This document shows, piece after piece, positions 1 through 9,700 of a stretch of 64,000 bases of DNA (position 1 is its first letter; each line of letters begins with the position of its first letter). The DNA lies in NCBI RefSeq assembly GCF_017308975.1, contig NZ_JADWPD010000013.1, forward strand, positions 1-64,000, in the 5' to 3' direction. The notes beneath the pieces were generated by a model that was not told where the DNA came from, did no database searches, and saw nothing but the letters and a program-made list of their open reading frames with translations. Source of the DNA: Amycolatopsis sp. MtRt-6 (GTDB lineage: Bacteria > Actinomycetota > Actinomycetes > Mycobacteriales > Pseudonocardiaceae). The position numbers were made by a program, and so were the translations under genes.

Positions 1-1
1 C

Positions 2-85
2 CACCGCAAACGCCGCCAACGGGGGCTGGGCAAGCTCACCCCAGTCGAGTTTGAGACCATCTACACCCCCGCAGTGGCGGCCTGA
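2..85 (+). mobile_element. IS3-family transposase, C-terminal end only
   Basis: The frame opens at the window edge and ends at TGA 83-85. Its 27 residues read HRKRRQRGLGKLTPVEFE followed by a short tail, which matches the extreme C-terminus of the IS3-family OrfB (DDE) transposase, where a short basic stretch before LTPxEFE is standard. Everything upstream lies outside the window, so I cannot tell whether the element is intact. The TGA and the bases after it are duplicated immediately downstream. Confidence 0.7.
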
Positions 86-200
86 GAAACAGTCAGCTCC
101 GGTGTCAACCGAAGTCTGGGCAGACCCGACCATCTACACCCCCGCAGTGGCGGCCTGAGAAACAGTCAGCTCCGGTGTCAACCGAAGTCTGGGCAGACCC
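55..200. repeat. Perfect 73-bp tandem direct repeat at the IS right end
   Basis: Bases 55-127 are repeated without a mismatch at 128-200. Each unit holds the last codons of the transposase, its stop codon and about 40 bp ending in GAAGTCTGGGCAGACCC. IS3-type elements usually have their terminal inverted repeat in this position. The duplication therefore copies the element's end, probably through slippage or a secondary transposition or deletion event. Confidence 0.8.
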
Positions 201-402
201 CATTGCCGCGATCCGCGACAGCTCCAGCCACAGCGGTGCCGGCGGCTTCGTGGTTCCCAATGAGCTATCGCCTGCCTGCGCTCGGTCCAGCAGGTAGTCA
301 GGGCAAGTTACAGGTCGTTGACGCGTGGCTTTAGAGCCGTGTAACGCAGGTTGGCGAAGCCGCGACTCCTGCTGTGATCGTTAACAGCGGGAGGGACGCG
401 GC

Positions 403-2016
403 ATGGCATACAGGTTCAATCCGCCACCGAATTGGCCGGCCGTTCCCTCCGGATGGACACCTCCGCCCGGTTGGCAGCCACCAGCCGACTGGCCCGCACC
501 GCCGAAATTCTGGCAGCTGTGGACACTCGAGCCTGAGCCGCAGCCCCAAGCAGCACCAGCCCAAGCGTCGCCTGGTCCCGCGGCGTCGAGCAAGCCCGGA
601 CTGTTCGGCTCACGGAAACGGGTTCGAGAGCTCGAGGCCGAGCTCAGCGCGGAGACCGCCAAGTTTCAACAGGCGGAATCCCAAGTTCGTGAACTTAGTG
701 CACACAACGCTTCGTTGAGCGCGAAACTGGCGAGTCTCGACGCCCGGTACGCCGAGCTCCGAGGCAAGGACGCGCTGGAGGCGGAGCGGGAAGTCCGGCA
801 AATGCGCCGAACTCTCGCCGGCCTCCAGCAGGAAGCGCAGAAGCAACGTGACGCCCAGGCGCAGAGCCGGGTGGACGCCGAGACGGAACTGGCTGCGGTC
901 CGACAGCAGATCGAGGAGGCAGCGAAGAAACTTGACTCACTGCGCAGCCAGATCGTCGTGACTGAGGAGATCACGCTGCTGCAGGAGGCCGGCATTTACG
1001 AGTTCCGGCACCGGCTCGCCGACGCTGTGGCCTACAAGGCAGCGCTGCAGCGCCTGAAGGACTCCATCAAGATCTCCGCCAAGAACAACCACGCGATCAC
1101 CGCGAGCACCGACTGGACGGTTAACGGCTCCGCCGTCGAAGGCCAGCGCATGGTCCGAGACTTCTCCAAGCTGATGCTGCGCGCCTACAATGCCGAAGCA
1201 GACAACTGCGTGAGGTCCATGCGCCCCTACCGCCTCGACTCCGCCAAGGACCGTCTGACCAAGACCCGCGAGGTCATCTCCCGCCTGGGCAAGACCATGA
1301 ACATCAACATCTCCCCCAGCTATCACAGACTGCGCCTCGAAGAACTCGAACTCACCGCCGACCACCTCGCGAAGGTCGAAGAGGAAAAGGAACGCATCCG
1401 AGCCGAACGGGAGCGCCAACGGGACGAGCAGCAGGCTCAACGGGAGTTCGAGCGCGAAAAGGCGAGACTGGCGAAGGAAGAGGCACATTGGCGCAACGCC
1501 CTGCAGAAGTGGGCCGAGTCCGGTGACGAGCAGCAGGCCGGGGCGGCACGGGCGAAACTGGACGAGATCGGTGACGCGATCAGAGGCGTCGAGGAGCGCG
1601 AAGCGAACATCCGCACCGGGTGGGTCTACGTGATCTCCAACGTCGGATCCTTCGGCGACGGTGTCGTCAAGATCGGATTGACCCGGCGGCTCGATCCTCT
1701 CGAGCGCGTACGCGAACTGGGAGACGCCTCGGTTCCGTTCAGGTTCGATGTCCACGCCAAGATCTTCGACGCCGACGCGGTGAGCTTGGAAACGCGGCTG
1801 CACCAGCACCTCGCCGATCGGCGTGTCAACCGGGTCAATCTCAGGCGTGAGTTCTTCTACGCCACCCCGTCCGAGATCCTCACGATCCTCGAAGACATGG
1901 GTTTGAAGGACAACCTCGTCGACTACGTCGAGGAGCCCGAAGCGCAGGAGTGGCGTTCCAGTCGGCAGTTGGCCCGCGACACTGACCTGCCGGCCGTCTC
2001 CGCGACGGTTGTGTAG
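403..2016 (+). CDS. DUF4041 protein with C-terminal T5orf172 GIY-YIG-type nuclease domain
   Basis: This 537-residue protein has four parts. Residues 1-45 form a Trp/Pro repeat region (GWTPPPGWQPPADWP). Long charged coiled coils follow at about 65-180 and 305-395. A DUF4041 region lies between them (about 183-300, starting around VVTEEITLL). The last part, about 406-490, opens with GWVYVISNVG and continues with VVKIGLTRR and RREFFYATPSEI, the look of the T5orf172/Mug113 branch of GIY-YIG nucleases. DUF4041-T5orf172 proteins are common in phages and accessory islands; their function is not settled. The ATG has GGGAGG about 8 nt upstream. The gene is followed after 29 bp by a second gene on the same strand, so the two are probably co-transcribed. 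A nuclease role in defence or mobile-element biology is inferred. Confidence 0.85.
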   Translation: MAYRFNPPPNWPAVPSGWTPPPGWQPPADWPAPPKFWQLWTLEPEPQPQAAPAQASPGPAASSKPGLFGSRKRVRELEAELSAETAKFQQAESQVRELSAHNASLSAKLASLDARYAELRGKDALEAEREVRQMRRTLAGLQQEAQKQRDAQAQSRVDAETELAAVRQQIEEAAKKLDSLRSQIVVTEEITLLQEAGIYEFRHRLADAVAYKAALQRLKDSIKISAKNNHAITASTDWTVNGSAVEGQRMVRDFSKLMLRAYNAEADNCVRSMRPYRLDSAKDRLTKTREVISRLGKTMNINISPSYHRLRLEELELTADHLAKVEEEKERIRAERERQRDEQQAQREFEREKARLAKEEAHWRNALQKWAESGDEQQAGAARAKLDEIGDAIRGVEEREANIRTGWVYVISNVGSFGDGVVKIGLTRRLDPLERVRELGDASVPFRFDVHAKIFDADAVSLETRLHQHLADRRVNRVNLRREFFYATPSEILTILEDMGLKDNLVDYVEEPEAQEWRSSRQLARDTDLPAVSATVV

Positions 2017-2045
2017 CCGGCAACCACACAATCAGCGAGGTACAA

Positions 2046-3383
2046 ATGGGTTTCTCTGTCAAGCTAGCTCCTGGCGTGCGGATCAGAGCCTCGAGCCGAG
2101 GGCTGCGTGCCAGTGTCGGACCACGCGCCGCGCGAGTCCACGTCGGCGGCGGCCGCGCGGGCTTCTCGACCGGCGTCGGCCCAGTGGGGTTCTACACATC
2201 GCTCGGTACCAGTCGTCGGACACCCTCCCGCAGACCTTCCACGGCATCGTCCTCCAGGTCGCTCGCCGCCGCGGTCAAAGCCCAACAAGCCGAAGCGCTG
2301 GCGTCGGCACTGCAAGCCATTCTCGCGCTGCATCGACCCGAATTCCCCGAAGCTCAACGTCCGGCCGCTCCGCAGCCGGCGGCACCGGACGAACACACGA
2401 TCCTCGCCAAACATCGAAAGGCCAGCTTGTCGGGCATCAGCGTGTTCGCGCGGACAGCACGCCGGCAGGCCAAGGCAACGGCTGGGCAGGCCGCACAGGC
2501 CGAACTGGCTGCCCTTCGCGAGGAGAACCGCCTACTCCACGAGCAGTGGCAGGCCGAACTCGACGGGCTCTGGCAACGGTTGCTCGACAACGATCCAGAC
2601 ATCGTCCTCGGCACGCTGGCCGAGGCCTTTGAGGACAACGATGCGGCCGCTGCGCCGATCGGAGTGGAAGCAGGTGAAGCTTCCATCGTCGTCCTGGTGC
2701 CGAACACGTCCGCAGTACCCGAGCGTCGTCCCACAACGACGGCCGCGGGGAACCTCTCATTGAAGAAGCTGACCAAGCGCGAGCTTGCCGACCTCTACAA
2801 GCTGATGGTCTGCGGCTACGTTCTGACGACCGTCAGAGAGGCGTTCGCGGTCGCACCGGGGCTGCGCAGCCAGCGCATCATCGCGGTACGCAATACCGCA
2901 CCCGACGCCTACGGACAGATACATGCCGAAGCGATTCTCGCCGCTCGATTCTCCCGAGAATCGCTGGACGGCGTCCAATGGGACGTCGCCGACGCGGCGG
3001 CGATCGTTAACGACGCGAGCGATGAACTCCGGGTAAAGACGACCGGCCCGAGCCAGCAACTCACCGCACTGTCCATGTCCGCGGAGCCAGACATCGCCGC
3101 CGTGATCGCCGCCGTGAACCTCGACGAGTTCCAAGAGCAGCAAAGCCCAATCAATAACACCGACAACTTCGAAGTCATCCTCGCTAACCCCGGTCGGAGA
3201 AAGATCGAAGTGATCAAGCTCGTCCGCGAGTGCGTGGACGGACTCGGGCTCCGGGAGGCGAAGGAGTTCGTCGAATCGACGCCACGGCCACTGCTCAATC
3301 ACGTCAGCCATGCGCAGGCGCAAAGCGTCAAGGCCAAGCTCGAGCGCGCAGGCGCGGAAGTCGTCGTTGTCAATAGCGCCTAG
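2046..3383 (+). CDS. DUF4236 protein with a ribosomal L7/L12 C-terminal-like domain
   Basis: This 445-residue protein begins with a DUF4236 module (residues 1-55, MGFSVKLAPGVRIRASSRG then a Gly-rich GRAGFSTGVGPVGFYTSLG), a small beta-rich domain of unknown role. A Pro/Ala-rich linker and a helical stretch (about 155-185) follow, then a middle region I do not recognise. The end (about 372-445) resembles the L7/L12 C-terminal fold: FEVILANPGRRKIEVIKLVR, then LREAKEFVESTPRPLL and KAKLERAGAEVVVV. Such stand-alone L7/L12-like domains occur outside the ribosome in actinobacteria. GAGG lies 6 nt before the ATG. The 29-bp gap to the DUF4041/T5orf172 gene suggests a two-gene operon. The function is unknown. 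Confidence 0.75.
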   Translation: MGFSVKLAPGVRIRASSRGLRASVGPRAARVHVGGGRAGFSTGVGPVGFYTSLGTSRRTPSRRPSTASSSRSLAAAVKAQQAEALASALQAILALHRPEFPEAQRPAAPQPAAPDEHTILAKHRKASLSGISVFARTARRQAKATAGQAAQAELAALREENRLLHEQWQAELDGLWQRLLDNDPDIVLGTLAEAFEDNDAAAAPIGVEAGEASIVVLVPNTSAVPERRPTTTAAGNLSLKKLTKRELADLYKLMVCGYVLTTVREAFAVAPGLRSQRIIAVRNTAPDAYGQIHAEAILAARFSRESLDGVQWDVADAAAIVNDASDELRVKTTGPSQQLTALSMSAEPDIAAVIAAVNLDEFQEQQSPINNTDNFEVILANPGRRKIEVIKLVRECVDGLGLREAKEFVESTPRPLLNHVSHAQAQSVKAKLERAGAEVVVVNSA

Positions 3384-3791
3384 AACCGGTTGGATGTCGC
3401 CGACTACACAACGAACACCAGGACATCAAACCGAGAAGGCGATCGCTCGGACATCGCTGCGTCGATGGCTACAACGTGCCCACAGCGGCCTGACTGGCGG
3501 ATTTGCTCGGCCCTCAACTCCCAGAGAATCCGATGCCCGCAGCTGTGCGTGCAACCACCACCACTCAACATCCGTTGCTCGTCATTGGCTCAGAGTTCTC
3601 CGTGCTCGGCTGGGATACCGAGACACGCCGTCAAAAGTCTCGTCACCTGCCTCCATCTCGGGCGCTTGGCTACTCGTTCGGCAACGACGATGGAGTTCTC
3701 GGAGCCAGTCTCGCGAGACCGTCGCATGAGCGCATCGTTCAACCTCGTCCCGCATCCCTCGATACCCGCCAGGAGGTCAAGAGCACCACTC
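3384..3791. other. Intergenic gap between convergent genes
   Basis: About 400 bp separate two convergent genes. I see no frame with coding character, no RNA gene and no clear hairpin followed by a T-run. Base composition is lower in GC than in the flanking genes. Confidence 0.5.
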
Positions 3792-4562
3792 CTAACCAGC
3801 GGGTTGCAGTTCCTTCTGGCTATCTCGTGACAGGGCATCGCCGCCTCCGACGAGCTGCTGCGGGTCGACTTCAGTGAACATCACATCGCACTCATCATCA
3901 CAGCGACCGGCCGTACGCCAGCGCCGCAGGACGCGACGTCCGTAGTTGTTCGTCCCGGCAACCCGATCAAGGTCAGCTCCGGTCGGAGTCCGCCCCGCAG
4001 CCCGTTCCGCGACGTAAAACGCCCACATCCGCTCTTCAGCAGATTCCGCGGGCGAAGACAAAGTCCCAGTATTGACCGGAGCAAGTACAGGTGAACGCTC
4101 GGATAGGACAGCGATCTGGCCCGCCTCATTGGGGTCAGAATCGGCCCGCTGCTTGCCGTTTCGGTGCCGCTTCAGCGCCCTGTTGAGCAACTCGACAGCC
4201 AGCAGCAGAGCCAGTGGCGGGCAAGCCGCGACCACGATCGAGAACACCGTCAACCGCGGCGCGGATCCAATGTTCGCGCACAACGACAGCGAGATACCGA
4301 ACCCGAAAGCCGTCCAAGCCGCCCACCGTCCACCGCCACGCCGGCCATCGTTCGGCTTCCACAGCTCCACCGTCGCCGTCGTCAGCAGACCATCGACGAT
4401 CAGTGGCCAGATCGCCGCGGTCGACTCATCAGCACCGAAGCGCAACGCGAACTCGCGACCATGCCGGTACGACGCATAGGCCGCGCCCAACGCGACCAAG
4501 GTCGTACACACACATTGCACCCACAGTGACGCCTGCTCACTGTCCGACTTCAACGACGTCAC
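3792..4562 (-). CDS. DUF2637 membrane protein, copy 1 of 3
   Basis: This 256-residue protein starts at a GTG preceded by GAGGTGG. DUF2637 occupies about residues 10-135 with hydrophobic segments near LWVQCVCTTLVALGAAYASY, IWPLIVDGLLTTATVEL, AWTAFGFGISLSLCANIG and FSIVVAACPPLALLLAVELL, so roughly four membrane spans. A soluble C-terminal region (about 190-235) carries RTPTGADLDRVAGTNNYGRR, which looks like a small DNA-binding helix pair. DUF2637 proteins are typical cargo of actinomycete integrative elements and plasmids. Two further copies lie at 15684-16434 and 20435-21199. Compared with them, this one has an extra GG insertion in GRRGGGRW. Its 5' flank carries a 78-bp sequence shared with copy 3. 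The molecular role is unknown; transfer or spreading of a mobile element is an inference. Confidence 0.8.
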   Translation of the reverse strand: MTSLKSDSEQASLWVQCVCTTLVALGAAYASYRHGREFALRFGADESTAAIWPLIVDGLLTTATVELWKPNDGRRGGGRWAAWTAFGFGISLSLCANIGSAPRLTVFSIVVAACPPLALLLAVELLNRALKRHRNGKQRADSDPNEAGQIAVLSERSPVLAPVNTGTLSSPAESAEERMWAFYVAERAAGRTPTGADLDRVAGTNNYGRRVLRRWRTAGRCDDECDVMFTEVDPQQLVGGGDALSRDSQKELQPAG

Positions 4563-4591
4563 GAGGTGCCACCTCGACGACGTCGATCGAT

Positions 4592-4669
4592 CTCAACCGA
4601 ACCGCAAATCTGCAGCTCACGGCACCTTTGACCCCGTGAGGTTGCTGCGTGAATCGCGCCGGGGGCACC
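4592..4669. repeat. 78-bp dispersed repeat, copy A, upstream of DUF2637 copy 1
   Basis: These 78 bp recur identically at 21229-21306, about 16.6 kb away and in the same orientation. In both places the repeat lies about 30 bp upstream of a minus-strand DUF2637 start codon. It may be a conserved promoter or operator region, or the edge of a duplicated block. Confidence 0.85.
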
Positions 4670-4856
4670 GAGATTTCCCAGGTCAGCGCCGTATTTCCCG
4701 TCGAAGCAGCGACTCAGCGGACGTGTTTACCCAGGTCAAGCCGTGTGAGTTCGAATCAGACTGTCACAATGAACCCTTCGACGACGACGCGCACGTCGGG
4801 TCACTCGCCTTCGGCCTGCTCCGGCTCATTCCTGCGGAGCGTACGAGGAGCACCGC

Positions 4857-4886
4857 AGCCTGATCGCCGGGTCCGGCGATCAGGCT
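4857..4886 (-). terminator. Strong hairpin, candidate transcription terminator
   Basis: AGCCTGATCGCCG pairs perfectly with CGGCGATCAGGCT around a 4-nt loop (13-bp stem). It lies about 25 bp beyond the stop of a minus-strand coding remnant. There is no clear T-run, so efficiency as an intrinsic terminator is uncertain. Confidence 0.55.
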
Positions 4887-4911
4887 CGTACCGGACGTCG
4901 TGAATGTGCTG

Positions 4912-5181
4912 CTAAGCGGCGATGTAGGTACCTCGCCAGCGGATGTCCCCGCCCTCTTGCTCGTCCATCTCGGCCGCGAAGTCCAGCAGCACCTTGGCGC
5001 CGCGCGTTCCGACGCCGTCGGCACGCGCACCGTGCAGGTTACTGAGCGCAACAGCATTACGCGGCGCGCTGACAGCGAGTGCGGCTTTCGTGCGTGAGGC
5101 GATGTAGCATCGGACGATCTTGTTTGTGGTCAGCGAGACAAAGGCGCCGATGAGACAGTTAGTGTCCTGGTCGCACCCGGG
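4912..5181 (-). pseudogene. Coding remnant without a usable start codon
   Basis: A minus-strand frame of 89 codons runs from just after an in-frame TGA (5182-5184) to TAG at 4912-4914. Its protein reads like a real domain: segments such as NCLIGAFVSLTTNKIVRCYI and AKVLLDFAAEMDEQEGGDI, ending WRGTYIAA. It has no ATG or GTG near the open end, but it is followed by a strong hairpin, as a real gene end would be. I do not recognise the family. It is most likely a 5'-truncated gene. Confidence 0.4.
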
Positions 5182-5184
5182 TCA

Positions 5185-5539
5185 GCGCCGTTTCCGGCCC
5201 GCTCTCGTCAACCACGCCCGGACGTCGCCGCGCGGTGGCATGGGCGAGATAGCCGACCTCGCTGCCGCGGGATAGCTGCACTCGGTGATCGTCCTGAAGC
5301 GGATTTGGACGAAGCTGCGGCAGGAACGTCTTCGCGACGCTGTCCGGGTGGTGGCCACCTTCATCGGTGAAGGGGGCCATTTCCGGAGCCGAGCGCGGTG
5401 ACGACGTCCGCGGTCCCGGAACGCCTCGGGCGGGGCAGACGGCGCGCGAACTGCGCATGGTCCCGCTCCCGAGGAGCCGCTCTCAGGTCTTCAAGGTCTC
5501 CGTCGTAACGAATGGCGTTCACGCCGCGACCCAGTCCCC
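5185..5539. other. Non-coding stretch
   Basis: About 355 bp precede the GTG of the next plus-strand gene. No frame has convincing coding character and no repeat or RNA gene was recognised. Confidence 0.4.
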
Positions 5540-6040
5540 GTGACGGAGACCGATGGCGGCGACAGGAACCTCTGGGAGCGCAGCAAGGCGGCGGCGGACC
5601 GGAGCAAGCGGGAGAAGTCCGACGACACCGAAGTCCGGGTAATCGAGATGCACGAGCGCTCCCGCATGCTGCTCGGCGATTGGGCGGACAAGCTGGACCT
5701 CGCCCTCACCGACATCACCCCCGTCCACCATCCGGCAACACCCGAGAGGTGGAATGCGGGGGCGACCAAGGAACGCATCGAGACGACCTTCTCCTGCGAG
5801 GGCAGGCAGTTCACGGCCATCTACGACGGCTTGTTCCACGTGCACTTGCTCGGCAATCCGGCGAACACCGCCATTCAAATCGGTGAAGCCATCGCCAAGA
5901 TCGAAAAGTCCGAAAAGCGCGTCGAAGCGGCGAAGCGTGCCAAGCGGGCGCACGCGGAAAACCGCCGCAGAAACCTGCGCTACGGCGGCATCATCGGCGC
6001 AGCCACCGTCATCGTGGCCGTCGCAGCGACGCTGATCTAG
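5540..6040 (+). CDS. Hypothetical protein with C-terminal membrane segment
   Basis: The product is 166 residues. The N-terminal half is charged; the middle reads as a small folded domain (TTFSCEGRQFTAIYDGLFHV, then a helix with NTAIQIGEAIAKIEKSEKR). A very basic stretch (about 125-148) precedes a single membrane segment at the C-terminus (YGGIIGAATVIVAVAATLI). The start is a GTG with no obvious ribosome site. The stop is a single TAG, and the same frame continues as clear coding sequence to 6412. The protein was therefore probably once a membrane-anchored fusion with an outer domain. I do not recognise a family. Confidence 0.55.
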   Translation: MTETDGGDRNLWERSKAAADRSKREKSDDTEVRVIEMHERSRMLLGDWADKLDLALTDITPVHHPATPERWNAGATKERIETTFSCEGRQFTAIYDGLFHVHLLGNPANTAIQIGEAIAKIEKSEKRVEAAKRAKRAHAENRRRNLRYGGIIGAATVIVAVAATLI

Positions 6041-6412
6041 CAGGCTGCCACCAGCTTGCCGATCGAATATTCCTCCGGAGAAAAGCCCGATCGACGGCCG
6101 TGTCAGGCCGCGAGCTGCAGCGAGGACGGCAACTTCCACTGGTTCACCGAAAGCTTCAGCACCACCTTCACCACGACGGACGATGACACATTCCGCAGCA
6201 CGCTCAGCTCGGGGTCACTCTGCGATCTGAAGTCCCGCTGGGAGATCACCTTGGACGGCGTTCCCTGGCGCAGCGGACACTTCGGGCAAGCGGGGCCGTC
6301 GATCGACCTGGACGTCCCGCTTCGAGGAGTGCGTGAGGTCAAGCTGGTCGCCACGGCGCCACCGCGTGCACAGAACTGCTTTCCCGAGATTTCCTGGCTC
6401 GCCAGAGACTGA
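6041..6412 (+). pseudogene. Read-through extension: NPCBM-like outer domain cut off by an amber codon
   Basis: The frame after TAG 6038-6040 starts with CAG and continues for 123 codons in exactly the same phase as the gene before it. The sequence has CQAASCSEDGNFHWF, then WEITLDGVPWRSGHFGQAGP, then VREVKLVATAPPRAQNCFPE. This resembles the end of an NPCBM/carbohydrate-binding beta-sandwich (inferred by eye). A TTG at 6056 could act as an independent start but has no ribosome site. A CAG-to-TAG change in an originally single gene of 290 codons explains the arrangement best. Confidence 0.5.
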
Positions 6413-6770
6413 CGCCGGGCAGTCGATCGGCCGCGCCAGGGCCGAGGCGGCTTCGCACGGTCGCGCGTCTGGCGTAGTCTCCGGCGATACGCCGCGACCG
6501 TGAGGATCTTTCCAACTTCGGTGACAATATCAGTCCGATGATTATCGTGAACAGGACTATATCCGTCCTTTCCGGCCGCGGCTGTCCGCGAGGCAGTTTC
6601 ATGACGGAAGGAGGGCAAAACCGACCCAACGTCACTGCCCGGAATAAACTCCCGCAACCCGCTGCAGCGATCACCAGTTCAGGCGACTTGACAACCTGTA
6701 TCGCCAAAGTCTTGAGACCGCGAGACGGTCACGACGTAGTGCGTCGCCGAGCATCGACCTGCTCGTCGTC
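6413..6770. other. Intergenic region before the NACHT gene
   Basis: About 360 bp with a locally AT-rich centre (6520-6700). I see no reliable gene. It presumably holds the promoter of the downstream NACHT gene, but I could not pick convincing -35 and -10 boxes. Confidence 0.4.
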
Positions 6771-9700
6771 GTGGTCTGGAATACTGACCCGGTGGGTTAT
6801 GACCTCGACCGGTGTGGACCGCACGTTTTCCAGCGGATGGCGCAGGCGTTGTGCAGTGCCGCGCTGGGGCCGGGCGTCCGGGCGATGGGTCCTGGCCCGG
6901 ACGGCGGCCGGGACGCGACGTTCGACGGGCCGGTGCCACTGAGTTCACACGGTTCAGCGTGGTCGGGTTACGGCGTCGTGCAGGTCAAGCACAAAGCGAG
7001 CACCGGCGTGCGCCGGGTCGATGCGAGCTGGCTCATCGACGAAATCCGCGGTGAGCTCACCCCATGGCGGCAAGGCAAGCGCCGGAGCCGGAAGCCGGAA
7101 CTGTACCTGCTCGTGACGAACGTGCGGCTGACCGCGGTCCCCGGCTCAGGGGGTCTCGACCGGGTCGACCGCGAGCTCGAAGAATTCCGGCAAGCACTCG
7201 GCATGCGTGGTTTCCTGGTCTGGGACGGCGAGACGATCGATGCGCTGCTCGACGCGCATCCTCAGGTGCGCCGGACGTATTCCGCCTGGGTGACAGCCAG
7301 CGACGTCCTGACAGCGGCACTGGAGCGGTTCGGCTCGCCCGGCGAGGGCATTGCCGAAGCGCTGCCCGCGGCGATCAGCAAGGAGCTGCTCGCCCGGCGC
7401 TCGGCCCGGCTGGACGAAGCCGGCGACGGCGGCGAGCACGCCGTGCCGCTGGCTTCGGTCTTCGTGGATATGCCCGCTCTCGCGCACACGCTCGACCAGA
7501 CTCGTACGGTCTGGCTGACCTCCCACGACCAAGTCCCGGCCGACCATGACGAGCAGCCGCAACTGGTACCCGACGTAGCTGGTACCGAAGCCGAGGTCGA
7601 GGCGGCCGCCGGGGAGGTAGCGCTCGACGCCCTGCTGAGTCCCTGGGGAACAACTGCCCCGCTGGCCGATGAGAGCGATCTTGAGAACTTGACCCTGGAC
7701 GAACAGCTGCTCCGTGACTTGGTCGACGCGCAAGGCACCGTCGAGACCCCGGCACTGGGCATTCTGCTCGCAGCCGGCAACCTCGTGCTGTCGGGTGATT
7801 CCGCTTCGAACCGACACAACCCCTCGCAGTGGGTAGTGGTCGGTGGTCCTGGACAGGGCAAGAGCACCATCGGGCAGTTCCTCTGCCAGCTCTACCGGGC
7901 TCACCTGCTCGCCGGGTTGCCCATCGCCCGCGCCATGCCCGAACTGGGTGCGGCGGTGCGAGCGCTGATGACCACGGCAGACGCGGAAAACCTTCCGCCG
8001 GTGCGAGCGCAGCGGTGGCCCCTGCACATCCCGCTCGCCGCCTTCGGCGACGCGCTCACGGACGGGGCCGCCACCAGCATCTTCGACTTCGCCGCGAACC
8101 GCCTCGCTGACTACCACCGCCCCGGAACGGTCGATGCGCACGATCTTCGAAGCTGGCTGCACGCCACGCCGTGGTGCGTCGTGTTTGACGGGCTCGATGA
8201 AGTGTCCGCCCCGGCCATCCGGGACCAGGTGCTCAAGGCGATCACCGACTTCCGGGTCGAAATCGCTTCGGCCGGCGCCGACGTACTGCTCGTGGCCACC
8301 ACCCGGCCCCAGGGGTACAACGACGAGTTCGGGCCTGGTCTGTTCCACCACCTCCGCCTGCAACCCCTCCCGGCGCCCGTCGCGGAGCGCTACGCCACGC
8401 GGCTGGTCGAAGCTCGCTACAACGCCGACCCGGCCGGCGGAGCGAGCCTGCTCAAGCGAGTCCGAGCCGCCTTGGCCGAAACCAGCCCCGCCACCACGTG
8501 GCTGATGCGGTCCCCGCTGCAGGTGACCATCATGACGATGCTGCTCTCCCAGATCGGGGAAGCGCCGACGGATCGGGCCGGCCTCTTCAGCGAGTACTAC
8601 GACACCATCTACCGCCGGGAACTCGGGAAGAACCTCACGACCAGCCGGCTGCTGCGCGAACACCGTCACGTCATCGACGCTCTCCACAACCAGATCGGGC
8701 TGCTCCTCCAGGCCCGCGGCGCGGTGGGCGCCACCACTGGATCGCAGATCGCACTCAGCACTGTGGTCCGGCTGCTGTGGGAAATCCTCGCCGACGAAGG
8801 ATTCACGCCAGAAGAAACGACCGAACTCGCGAGCCGGCTGCGCGACACCACCACCGAACGCCTGGTGTTCCTGGTGGGCGCCACTGCGGACTCAGTCGCC
8901 TTCGAACTGCGCTCGCTGCAGGAGTACTGCGCCGCCCGCGCTCTCCTGGACGGGCCGGACCACCTCTTGCTACCTCGGCTGGCCGTCATCGCCGGAAGCT
9001 CCCATTGGCGGAACACGCTGTCCCTCGCCTGCGGGCTGGTGTTCACCCGCCGCCGGTCCTCGCGTGACCTGATCATCACGTTCTGCCACGACCTCGACAG
9101 CACCGACGTCGCCTCCTCGGCGCCTGCGGCGTGGGTGGATCCAGCGACCGGGGAAATCCTCGCCGATGCAGTCCAGCCCGGCGTTCTCGGCGGCCGGACC
9201 ACCAGGGCGGGCGCTGAGCTGGCCGCGACTTTGCTCGCCGATGGCGTCGCCTACAGCCAGCCCCGCTACCGCAATCACCTGCTCTCCATTGCTCACGGGC
9301 TGTTCGATCGCACCGACAGCCTCGCGGTCAAGACACTCCTCGAGCTGGCAGCACGCGCCGACCTTCGCGCCGGTATCCGTGCCGCGGCCGTTGACGTCCT
9401 CCACAGCGCTGAACCGTCGCGACGCCTGACCGCGCTGTATTCGCTGTTCGTCCAAGGCAGCCTTGTCGATGATCACGAGGCTGATGTCATCCTGAGCAGC
9501 CACCTCGCCGGTACGCAGCTCGCCGTCCGCCAGGAGTACGTGCTGCAGGCCTTGGCGGCCGATCTGCGGCTGATCGTCCGGCGCCTAGCCACCGACCTCC
9601 TGCAAATTCCGCTGGCGGAGCTCATCCACGCCGTCACGACGCTGGATCGACCATTCACCGGCTCGATGCAGCGCTTGGACGATGGTGCGGCATCACTCGT

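Noticed and set aside
201..402. Possible tRNA in the first intergenic region
   Set aside because: No cloverleaf with a proper T-arm (GTTCRA) and acceptor stem could be formed.
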